Below are positions 45,701-57,700 of a stretch of 64,000 nt of DNA, piece by piece. The position numbers were made by a program, and so were the translations under genes. Source of the DNA: Podocnemis expansa (lineage: Eukaryota; Chordata; Testudines; Podocnemididae); NCBI GenBank assembly GCA_007922195.1, contig ML681995.1, positions 21,083,801-21,147,800 of the forward strand, in the 5' to 3' direction. The notes under the pieces were generated by a model that saw only the letters and a program-made list of their open reading frames with translations, was not told the DNA's origin and made no database searches. Numbering within the stretch: the stretch's first letter is position 1; each line of letters begins with the position of its first letter.

Positions 45701-48700
45701 TGCACCAATTCTCATGTATTGTGACTTTTGTGTGTGTTTATAAAATAAACTGTGTATACAATAATGCACAAAGTAGTTATAAAAGTGCAAAAGAGCAAAA
45801 GTGAATGGACCTTAAACATCTATAATCTGATGAATGTCCTCTGGATAGTCTACTTCCATACTGGATAGTCTATTTCAGTACTAATATCACAAGAAAGAGA
45901 GTGATGTTAAGTATTCTGAATGCCCATCTCCACCCTAACCTCAATTCTGCACTGAGCTCAGTGCATGTGTGTGGGTTTGGCTAGAGGGAACCTTAAATTG
46001 TTACAGCAACACTTTTGGTTTGCTGGAATTAGGGGACACAATGAATGGGAAAAATCAGCTGAACACTCTGGGGGGAAGGAACATGTCTGCTTTTTTTTTT
46101 TTTTTTTTTTTTTTTACTGACTGTTTTCATGTTTAATGTTTAAAAGGATCTGGGAAGACCTTTGTGGCACTTCTGATTTGTGACAATCACCTTCAAAACT
46201 TGCCCAATGGACAGAAAGGGAAGATTGTCTTTCTAGCTACTAAAGTTCCAGTATACGAACAACAGAAAAAAGTATTCATGCAACACTTTGAAAGAACTAG
46301 GTAGGTACAAGTCTGTCTGTATAGCCTTCAGGTTTCTTCATTTCCTAGTGCCAAACAGCTGTAACCACAGGCTCATTTACATTCTCAAGATCCTTATAAG
46401 ACCCTTTCAGGACTGTCTCTTGGTACGTTTCGGGTTTTAAAAAAAAATTGTTGACCCAAACTCAGAAGTGGGTGTAAAAATACCACAAATCACAAAGTGA
46501 CCAAACCTGTCTTTGAGATATAATCAAAGGCTGCCTCTGAAAAGCAGCTTCTTGAGTGAAACAATGTAGAGCCCTTCTATAGACTTACAACTCTGATATA
46601 GCATTAAAAGAGCTAATTGATGCGCGTCCACATGTAAGCTTCTCTGTGAAAAGAAAAGGGGAAAAAGTCTTGTAGCCCAGATCTGTATGGATTTGATCTA
46701 TACAGAGGTGGAATAGGTTTTCCACTTCATAAACAGACGATGATGGTTGAGTGGCCAATGCTAAATAAAAATCCATTGTCATAAACAAAGCACGTTTCAG
46801 TTGGGAATGTTGCAGGCGCTCAGTACCTCTGAAAATTTGGTCACATGTTTAAAGGCCTGATCCAAAGCTCACATAATAAGTAGATTCATAAGCCTTTAAT
46901 GGGCTTTGCATCAGATTGTAGGTATCTAAGGTACTCAAAATTGAAGTGTGCATCTGTCCTATCAGATGTCACAGTCTTGTTTGATGACCTACTAGATCCC
47001 ACTACGAAGTGGGATCTTCTTCCATGAAAGCTCATGCAAAAAATAAATGTTTAGTTTTTAAGTGCCACACGACTGCTTGCTGGGTTTTTTTTTCTGGACT
47101 AGACTAACATGGCTACCCCTTTGGAAACTACTAGATCTTGCCCTATCTTCTTGCTTTTCCTGCTCCAAGGGTGTACAAACATGAACATGCTCCATATTAA
47201 TGTCATGGTTTGCATCTTTTTCTCTCCCAGGTACAAAGTTGCAGGAGTTTCTGGGGAAACGGCTGGGGATGTCTCTTTAGCAATGGTTATCGAAGGGAAT
47301 GATATCATTGTCTTAACACCTCAGATTCTTGTGAATGGTCTCAAAGTTCGAATCATTCCCTCCCTTGCTATTTTCACTTTGATTATCTTTGATGAGTGCC
47401 ACAACACCACTGGGAATCATCCTTATAATGTGTTAATGACCAGCTACTTGGACCTTAAATTTGACTCTGCTGCAAAACAGCTGCCACAGGTACAGCACAA
47501 CCTATGGGTAGGAATGTTTGAAAAACAAGCGCTCTAGCTGATCCAGGACAGCCTGAGCTTTTGTTAGCTATGTCTTTCATCTATTCTATTTTTCCTATGC
47601 CCCCCACCTTCCTAACAACTGCATCTTCCAATATTAACATGGTGCTTCTGGTCCTAATGTTTTTTCAACAGTCTCCTTTTAGTCACCATGAAGGGCTGAT
47701 CTAGCAAGATGAGACCTAGACTTTTTAACCCCAAACTGGATACTTATGGCAGGCTCATGGGAGGAAAGTCTGTGTTACAAAATGTAATCCTCGATCTGCT
47801 TCTTCCACAGTGACAGCACAGGATTTGGGTCACAGTGACCCAGGCTCAGTGCTGTCTTTAAGAAGAAAAACTGCCTGAGAATGAGCCAGAATTGAAGTCT
47901 GTCTTAGCAGCGATGCACAAGAGGAAGGAGTATCTGGATGTTGAGAAGAATGTTGGGGGTGGAGGAGAAGAGTCTGTACTGGGTCTTGCTACATTTGATT
48001 CAGAATATCCAGGGCCAGCTCTAGGAATGAGCCAGTTGGGCACCGGTTTGGGATGCCAAAGTGTAGGGGCACCGGGCAGAGCGGGCCAGCCAACAGGCGG
48101 GACTCTGTTTTCTCGCCCGCCTCTGGGCCGGCCCTCCCGCCCCTAGGCCCGAAGGCAGCGGGGCAGGGGGCAGCGTGGCCATGAAGGGAGGTGCAAAAGG
48201 AAAAGGTGGCTCAGGGCGCTCCAAATCTATGAGCTGGCCCTAAGAATATCATGCCAGTGTTCCTTATTTCCCTCAACTCTGCCCTCTCTTTACTACCAAG
48301 GAAGCTCATTCAGGGACTGTCAGCTTACTGGCTGCTGCTTTTTAATGACATGAGAGTAACTACTTAATATGTCTGTGAATGTGTGCTCAGATTGTTGGCT
48401 TAACCGCTTCTGTTGGCGTGGGCGGCGCCAAGACCCATGAGGAGACAATAGAGTACATCTGTACACTCTGCGCCTGCCTCGACATACAAGTCATATCAAC
48501 CATCAGAAAGAACACAGAAGAATTGGAGAAGATTGTATACAAGCCCCAAAAATGTAAGTATTCCAGCAGCACTGTATCATTAAGGTCCTGGGTCAGTACA
48601 CTGGCTAAGAACATGCTTAACTACATCCCCATTCAGGATGGCACCTAAATGTTTAAAGTTAAGCAGCATATGCTTGAATCCCGTTAACTTCAGTGAGATT

Positions 48701-51700
48701 TAAGCACACATGTAAAACAAAGGGCACTCTGAAGTGTTGTCCTGAAATAGAGATGCTTTCCTCAATCAAGGCACAAATTCAGTTCTGGTGGGCCTGATTT
48801 TCCTCACACTTAAACTGCTGTAAACTGGGTGTAGCCTCTTTTAGGTCAGTAGCGTTGCACAAATCCAAAACCTCTATAAGGCCATCATCCAGCAGAGCAC
48901 TTGGCCACGTGCTTAATTTTAAGCACAAGTGGTCCAAAGGAGTACACACGTTTGTGCTTTGCTGGATTTGGGCTTGTGTGAAAGAGAAACAACTTGATCT
49001 ATCTTTTGTTTCTTATGCTTCTTTAGGGTTGGAAAACATGGTGCCAAAACATTGACTAATTTGTAGTCTGTTGCTATGTCCCATTTTCTTAAGAAAATTT
49101 CAGTCAGAGATCCATTCTCATCTGAGGTAACTTTGTACAGATACATGTTGGTATCTGGTCATATTTGACACATGCAGGGAGGGAAACAAATATTAATCTG
49201 TCAGAAATTCTGGTGCCTATCTCAGAATTACTTAGAGATAAGTTGTAGCTGCAGAAGTTAGATCCAAATCTTGAGCACTCTTGTTTGGATGCATGGTTTT
49301 GGTTTAGGGCTATTTCTATTAAATATGAGCGTGCAGTGTAAAAGATTAGAGCTTGGAGTATGGGATTTATGTTGATCTCCAGATCCCATTTAGTTGGCTC
49401 ACCTGTGAGGTGTGTGAAGGAGAAGTATGTACAGTGCTGCTTCTAGAATGTATGTTTTTATAGAAGAAAAGGATTTCTGTGGTCTTAATGAAGGATTTGG
49501 GTCAGTTATGAAACTTGGATCATTTAGACAGGGGGCCTGGAACTTTTATTTGTGAAGCAGGAGTTTTAAATTTATGGGTTTTTTTGTGTCTTGAGTATAT
49601 GTGTGTAAATTCTTCATGTTAGCTAATATTACAAGGCATGGCTTATTTCCACAGAAGCATGACTGTTAAATTTAAAGGTAAAATTCATCCTGCCCCCTAG
49701 GCAGGTTCTCAGAGTGGATAGCAAGAGAGCCACCTCCAGTGCACAGGACCTGAGTGAGGGCCAGACAGAGTGGCAGTCCCCATGCTCCTCTGAATGTACG
49801 GGCAGAGGAGTACTCCTCCTCCACAGGCCCCCAAAGGAGGCAGGACTGCAGATCGATGTCTGCTATTCTGACCCATGGAATTGGCCAGCCGCGTGCAGGG
49901 TTGTGATTTCTATGCTGTGGATGTTCTTCCTTTGCATGCCTATGCCTTTTAGGATGTGTCATGCTTTCTTGAGACACTGATTCTTCTGATGCTCCCACTA
50001 GGACCATGTGACTCTGTTGTGCTCCTCACAGGTGCATTGTCAAGCCCTTATGAAACACTTCTGAGTGACTGTTGTAAGCCAAGTCTTTACTGAGAGTTGC
50101 ATTAAAGGAAGAAGCAAGGAGTCCTGTGGCACTTAAGGACTAACAAATTTATTTATTGCATGAGCTTTCGTGGGAGAAAATCCCACTTCATCAGACACTT
50201 TGAAGATGGGGGAACTTACAGACTGGGAGGAAAATAAATGCAGGGGAGTGTAAGACATGGGATCAGGCTTTGAAACAAATTACCTCAATGTTAGATGGGA
50301 ACTTTTCTAGAGCAGATGTGTTTGTTTCCCCTATCAGTTTCTTGATTTGCTTTTTGCGGATGTATTCACAGTGCACTATTGAACATAATAGTGCATTATG
50401 AATTTTAAATCTGAAATGAAGAAAATCAAATCTTTCTCCACTGATCTTACTGGTAGAATTTTGATTCTGTAGACTGATGTATTCTCTCTCTGTGCATGTG
50501 CAACTTGGACAGTAAAGGCATCTGTGGTTCCATATCTAGGTCACACTTGATCTTTCCACAGATCCAAGATAAAACCTCAAAGGATGTTAGCAAAGAACAG
50601 ACAGGCCCAGTGTTGTTCAGTCAAGTGTCAACAAAACAGTTTGCACTGTTTGTTAGAGGGCCTGGTACATGTTTTAATTTATTTGCTTTCACTGTGATCT
50701 ACTGTTAATCACTTTGTGGTTCTTCTCTGGTTCTAGCTCTCAGACTAGTCGGGAAGCGCCCCCAAAACCGCTTTGTGGACATTATCTCAGTCTTGATGTC
50801 TGAGACTGAAGCACTGGCAAGAAAGATTTACCCAATAGGTAAGACTGCATGCAATGCAGGCCAGTAGGAGAGAACAAGGAATTATTAACTGACATCAGTA
50901 ATGAACTCTTCTTACTCATCGCAGCAGCATTCATTCCCTCAGTTTCCTTTACTCTTTTTATTCTATCTTTTCTTTGCCTTCCTTTTTCTCTTTTGTAATC
51001 TCTCTTAGATAAAACAGGTTACACATGGAAAATGAGCTCTTTCCTTGTTATTCAACCAGTCTTAATTTGTAACATCACCATCATTTGACATGCCATGAAA
51101 CCAGATTGCTTAGTCTGCATGCAAGTATTCTACATTGCATAAATTGTGAAATGGTCAAATAATTCTAAGCAGAAATACAAGAGCTTTCTTTCAAATGCAG
51201 TGAGCTCCCCCACTCCCAACAGTGGTGTTTTTTTGTTTTTTTCCTTCAGATAAATGTTCTGATATGTGACATTTCTCCAGATGTTTCCAATAAGATGAGC
51301 TGATGCTAAAGGATTACATAATAAGTCCTTAGGCGTATTGTATCTTGACTATTTTAGGTTCTTCCTTTCCTGTCCCTGAGCTCTCTTCCCCAGCCTATCT
51401 AAAAGTGCACCTGAAACTCATTTTCCTCTTCCGCTACCCAGCCATGCACAGTCTGTTATGCTGCTTGAGTTCTGTCACCCACTGGCTTCCTGAATTTTCT
51501 TTGTCCTTTGAGATATATATGGCACTGCCTGGCCTACCTTTTACCTCACATGCTGCTTCTCCTTATGGTTCCCTTGGATGCCTCCTCCTAATGATCTGTC
51601 TTAAGTATTAGTTCCCAACCTGTGGTCCAGAGGCCAAAAGTGGCCCTTGGGAGCTTTCATGGTGGCTTGCCACTCCCCTCCCAGTGGCTGCAGAAGGGAA

Positions 51701-54700
51701 CTGCTGCCTAAGGACCTAGGTGGAGCCTTTTGTTCCATGGCTAAAAGACAGGTGCAGCAGAGGCGGATTAGGGGCTGCAAGGCCCGTGGGCTTTCTCCAC
51801 TGATGGGCTTTTCCCCCGCCTGGGGCCCTGGTCCCCCTGCAGGTGGGCCAGCAGTGGGGGGCCCTGAGGCTAGAGGCCAGGCTTGGCCTGGTTGGTCAGC
51901 CACCAGTGGTAGCGGGGCCAACTGGTGCATGCAGTTCAGCTTTCAGTGTGGCCCGAAGGCTGTGCCAGAGTCTGTACTGTGTGATAGAAGCAGAGCTGTC
52001 CCCCAGAGTAGAGTGACCGGTTGCACTAGTCTGCTCTACCTCCAGAGGTGCCCGATTGGCCCAGGGATGGGGTGGGAGCATGGAGCCTGGTCTCTGGGCC
52101 AGCCTGTCCCAACCCCTCCAGTGTCGGCAGGGTGGAGGAGGGCACCAACATTGTGATGGGCCCCTGGCCACAAGCTCCATAAGCCTCTGCAGTAATCCAC
52201 CACTGGGTGCAGGCTCCTTGCTGCAGCCAAGGGGATAGGAGATCAGTGCTCTGCTCCCCCTGCTGGAGCCAAAGGGTGCAGAGAACCGATTGCTGTCCCC
52301 ATGGCTGAAGAAGGGAGCCACTGCCTAGAGAGCTGAGTTTTATGTATGAGGCTACAGGACACGTGCAGTTTCCCTGCTGCAGGAGATGACTGAAGAGGGA
52401 GGTAGTCTCCTCACTGAACAACTTTTGTTGTAACAATGATATCTGTGGTCCTTGAGCCAAAAAGGTTGGGAACCGCTGATCTTAATGTTTATGTGGCCCC
52501 CATTACCATACAATAGGAGCACCTCTTAATCTTCAGTGTATCTATCCTCATGACGACCCTTTTGAATATAAATGTTACAGATGGGGAACTATGGCACACA
52601 CAGACTGTTGGAGGATGAGCCACAGTTCTGTAGCAAAGGAGGCTGTTGTTTGAAGGACCCCAGTCTCATTTGTTGCAGGAATTGGAAGATGTGTGCTGGC
52701 TAAGGCACGGCATGACTGAGACAATTGAATGCACCCTGGAGAATTGGATTCTCTGCCTGCTGCTGCCAGAGTTCCTCTTGGATGCTGGGCAAATAACTTG
52801 AATTAAGCTTTTCCCACATTGAACAATGAGAATGAAATGAACTATCAAATAGCAGTTCATTCAGTGAGCCCTGTCCCTCCTGTGTGTTGAATGAGGCAAG
52901 GGCCTGTGGAGAAACTAGGATGTGATGTAATTAAAGCCCATCATAATGCATGCACAAAAAGAGGATACTTTAATATTGCAAAGGTTTAATTCTGACATTT
53001 AACTTTTGAGTGCTTGACTATGCAACCTTAATGATCTCTTAATATTAATTGTTTCTTACTCTGACTGGTTTAGCTAACTATTGAATAAGATTTATTGATG
53101 CTTGATGCCTCTTTCTGCACCAGATGCTTTGTCCAACATTAAGGGTAAAAGTTTTGGGACACAGGGCTATGAACAATGGATTGTTGACACTCAGAAGAAG
53201 TGTAGAACATTGCAAATGACAGATAAGGAAGAAGAGAGCAGAATTTGTACAGCTCTTTTTATTTACACTGCACACTTACGGGTAAGTGAATATCTACTTC
53301 TGTTGCCTACACAGCAGCACAGGTGCCTTCAGCTAGAAGTAAAATAGGACACAACAGGTCAGGATGTCTCGGTGCTCTGACCTTTGTAGTAATTAGAGGA
53401 TGATGCGGTGGGCAGACTACACAAATTTGTACTGCTGACCTCCATTGGCTTTACTGGAGAAGGAATGCAAAAGACCTTGGACCAGATCCTCAGCATTGTA
53501 AATCAGCATGGCTCGACTAAAGCCAGTGGATCGGTATCAATTTACACCAGCTATGGATCTCATTCAAGGTCTCGATACAATTCTTTGCTCCAGGGTAATT
53601 TGTAAAGATGACTGCAACACAATGGGGAAACCTTCAACCTGTGAATGTTGCTAACTGCCTGTGGCACGTGGGAGCTGGTGATTGTAATCCTTGTGATAAA
53701 ATCTTAATTTTATTTTGTGTAGCATCTTCCATAAAAATGTTTTGCAAAGTTATATTAAGATCTCTGGGTCAAATGGGTGGAATCAATTCAAAGAAATGTA
53801 ACATGTAGTGACCAAATAATACTTTTTCTTAAGCTTTTTATAATTGCTGCAGAAACTGAATATTGGGGGATGGAACTTCAAACATTTTGCTAATAAGCCT
53901 CTCTGAGGGCATGAGCCTATACATGATAGGCAATCACTAACAGAGGCATCAGTCCCACAAAGACTTATGTCAATGCTGAACTTCAAGCAGTTCATTAATT
54001 GCATTGAACTCAACTCTGAAATGTCTATAAATCTTACAGGATCTGGACCAGTGTTTGGGGCTATCTTGGGGCCCAATTTTCATCTATCTTGCACCCGTGT
54101 AGTTTAGGAGTAATTCCACAGATGTTGGATAGTCAGTGAGAGACTGGAATCAAGGGGTTCATAAAGTCACTGGTTGGCAAATAAATCAGCAGATTTTTCT
54201 CACAAACCTAATTTGGCAGAGAGTTTAAGGTGCTTGTTCTTTGATGTGAGCTAACATATTTTTAGCACTTTACCTATGAGCCATGTCTTGGATGTTTACT
54301 TAGAACTGTATTGTTCAAAGGACACTGCCTGCAGTCACTGTTTTCCTGTGCTACTGTAGAAGTAACAGGAATTTCAAATGCAGAAGCATCTAAAATTCAT
54401 TGCTTTTTTCCCTCCATAGTGATAAGCATTTGATTTGAAAAAATGAGATCTTTAAAAAGATATGCATCTCTCTAAACAGAAATACAATGATGCCCTCATC
54501 ATCAATGAAGATGCACGCACCCATGATGCGTTAGCCTACTTGACTGAATTTTTCAATGACGTCAGGAATGGAGGTTTTGATGAGATAGAGCAGCAGCTAA
54601 CAGCGAACTTTGAAGGTACTTCATGCAGCCTGCCTGACAGGGGCAGGTACTAAGCAGGGAAGAGGAATTGTTTAAGTTGGCCCAGTTCACGTCTTCTATT

Positions 54701-57700
54701 TATGGCCCTGTTTGGAGGCTGTGACTGTTAGGGTTGAGAAGACGCAAGCCAGTTGTTTGCATGAAACCAGCTTTGAGTACCTATCCATTGCCAAGCCTAA
54801 GGAAAGACAATGGTGTCTAATTAAAGTCAATGGAAAGTTACTAAAACCACTAGAAATTTCCTCCTATTCCTAGTGTACAAATGTCCTGGCTTATCAGTAG
54901 GGACTGAACTTGGGATTCTTGGTGCTCAAAACATGAGTTTCTACCCAGTGAGCTAGCAAAGAAATATGTTAGCTAATAGCTATTGTATACTCTTATTCTT
55001 ATATGTGGGTCAGTCAGCAGCAGATAAAACCTCTCTCTCCTACTGCATCTTACATGAGAACTGCAGGGAAGGAGAGGATCACCAGCGCTAGTAACTCCAG
55101 AGGGAGGAGCAAGGGTAGGATACAGCTGGGGTAGGCACATATGTTGCATTCTGTGCTATTCAGGCTCATGCTACCCCAACACTCCTGGAGGTGGTACAGC
55201 TGGAATCCTAACTCTGTTTGTTAGTTGTGGTTTAAGGCCACAGCATAGCCCTGAATTTAGAAAACAGCTGATTAAGAAATTGAGTGTACTGAATTAACTC
55301 TCCTTCTGCAACCGATTGTGGAGACTAATTCCCATTCAAGGTCCGTGGTGATTTACCTAGATGCAAGGTCTGCCTGTTCAGAGCCAACTGAAGGTTCAGA
55401 ACTGCAGGCTTGCCTGTGTGGCAAGCTAGACCCTGTATATTCGCAGCTGGCAGACCATGCGTAGTGTGATAACTCCCCTGTTGTTCAGGAACTAGCAGAA
55501 CCAATTTTTGTCTTTTAAAACAGCAGTTTCCTGGTTTAGGCACCTGCAGTGATTTCAGCTTTAAAATGAAGGTGACTCTCAGAGATAGCTTGATTGGGAT
55601 TCATTCATAAATATAAAACCTTTCTGTTTTTGTTTTTAAGAAAACAAATTTTAAAGAAGTGAAGTGCAAGGGAAAGTCAGCTTGGCATTTGGCTGGTACG
55701 TTTGAGTCAGAATTTCATTTGCTGGAATAGATGGTGCTAGTTCCAAACTGAACTCTGTGTGTTCTTCCAGCTAAACAACAGGAACTGAAGGAGGCATCAG
55801 AAGATGAACTGAATGAGAATCCCAAACTAGAGGAGCTCACCTTCATCCTGAATGAAGAGTATCGCCTAAATCCAGAGACCCGCACACTTCTCTTTGTTAA
55901 GACGAGGGCTCTAGTGGCTGTAAGACCTTCTCTCTCGCACTACAAAAAGGGGCAGATAGAAAATAACTATGGGATAGCACACTTGGCAACCTGTGTGGGC
56001 TGTGCTTACTGCACACGCCAGAGGTTCCTTGCATACCTTTCTGTGACCACAGTTAGGAAACGCTTACTAAAGGGTGATTCGCTTCACAGGCTTTGAAGAA
56101 ATGGGTGGATGAAAATCCTGCACTCAGCTACCTAAAACCAGATGCATTGATGGGGCATAGCACAAGAAATCAGCAGACAGGTATGGGGAATTGCACTGAG
56201 GGAAGCAAACTGTTAAGCCTTGAGTATTGCCAGACCATTTACATTAGTGCATCATCTCTGTATTCAATCTCCATGTTCTGGGACAAGCCAGCAAGAAAAT
56301 GGCCAAGCTAACCCTACAGTTCCTTCATCAATAGCAAGGAGGGATATCAAATTTACAGAATTTACTACACCCACACCCCTGCTTTTCCTGCCAGATTCTC
56401 TGGCTACAGTGCAAGGTGAATTGGCAATGTTTCTACTAGATAATCCCTTATCCTCTCTTTACACCTAACAATGCAGTGAGTGTTCTCTGGCACCTTGCTT
56501 GCTGCTCACTGGGCTTCCCCATGTTACAACATAAACACACGTTTAAAAACTCGACTGTACCAAAAAGTAGAGCAAATCTGAATAATTTTGAGAATGTATG
56601 TGTGTTTTAAATAGCCAGAGAACAAGGCTTTATTAAAACAAATAATTTAAAAAAGGCTTGCTTCAGACAGGAAAGGTGCGTGATGATGTTTGCTGTAGCA
56701 ATTCAAAATGTGACACCCTAACTAGAATTCCCCTTTGTTAGGTATGATACAGCTTTCTAGTCAAGCAGAGTGCTTGACTAATCCTGATAGGAGGCATTTC
56801 GTTCAGTGGCCATAGTAAATGGATTGACTTTTGGTACCAACTTCACAGGTAATGGGTATAATGTGATGGAGGAACTTTTCAGAAACTCACAGTGCTTTAT
56901 TTTCTGATTTTGTACTGCAGGTATGACACTCTCAAATCAAAAAGGCGTGCTGGACTCATTCAAAACCAACGGAGACAGTAAGATGCTAATAACTACAGCT
57001 GTTGCTGATGAAGGGATTGATATTGCACAGTGCAATCTTGTCCTCCTCTATGAATACTCTGGCAACGTCACCAAAATGATCCAAGTCAGAGGTATGGGAT
57101 ACTGGAGCTTAAGAAACTAATACCATGTGAATGTTGTATAGAGTAGACCAGAGGTTGGCAACCAGAAGAGAAGAATCATTTTTTAAAATTCCTTCAATAA
57201 CCAAGTGTTTTGAGAACTGCAGTGGGTGTAGCCTAGGCGAGGGTGCCTGATACAGGGTCCCCTGGCGGGGCTAAGAGGGAGGTGGAAGCCTGGAACCAGG
57301 AGTCGTTCCACTGTGGCAGTGGGAGCCTGGCGTGGGTTGCCCACAGGGTCCCTGAGTTGAAGGGGGAGCCTGGAGCCAGGATTGGGCCGCCTGCAAGGTC
57401 TGCCGGTGGCAGGGGTGGGGGGACCTAGATCTGAAACAGGGCAGTCAAAGAGCTGCGTGCGGCTCTGAAGGTACAAGTTGCAGAGCCCTGGAGTAGACCA
57501 TACCACAATCAGCCACCCTGACTGGCTGTCATGTTTACCTTAGGCTTTGTGTGTGTGTGTATCTTACTCTTATTTCTGCCTCTGAGTGCTTTCATATGAA
57601 TGGTTAGGATGGGTCTTGATGTCACTTTGGCACAGGACAGAACACCTTGAACATGATGCATGCATGTGCGTGCGTAAGTAAATTATACACACCACATAAT

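Larger units (their letters stand above)
39735..46146 (+). other. RIGI: RIGI introns 4 to 6 (exons 5 and 6 between)
   Basis: Introns 4 (39735-41490), 5 (41623-44389) and 6 (44498-46146) contain a minus-strand CR1 end, a GC-rich repeat at 41810-42150 and the element at 42374-42840. Sequence 42850-44380 and 44520-46080 shows no feature I can support beyond simple runs. Confidence 0.55.
46301..53123 (+). other. RIGI: RIGI introns 7 to 10 (exons 8-10 between)
   Basis: Intron 8 has the 48010-48242 element, intron 9 a foldback copy, and intron 10 nested elements. A stretch at 48590-48970 with cttaactacatccccattca and taagcacaagtgg resembles a widespread old amniote repeat. Sequence 49150-50050 and 50840-51600 shows nothing else I can name. 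Confidence 0.5.

Noticed and set aside
47109..47230. RIGI exon 8 starting upstream of 47231, as the open frame suggests
   Set aside because: The upstream part is foldback repeat and intron; the acceptor ctctcccag at 47230 restores phase 2 and the family sequence.
51345..51600. LINE-derived coding remnant before the intron 10 element
   Set aside because: The open frame ([14 protein letters not shown]) is faintly LINE-like but I found no diagnostic motif.
53408..53605. Extra RIGI exon in intron 11
   Set aside because: The open frame has no match to the family, and exons 11 and 12 already join in frame at HLR-KYND.
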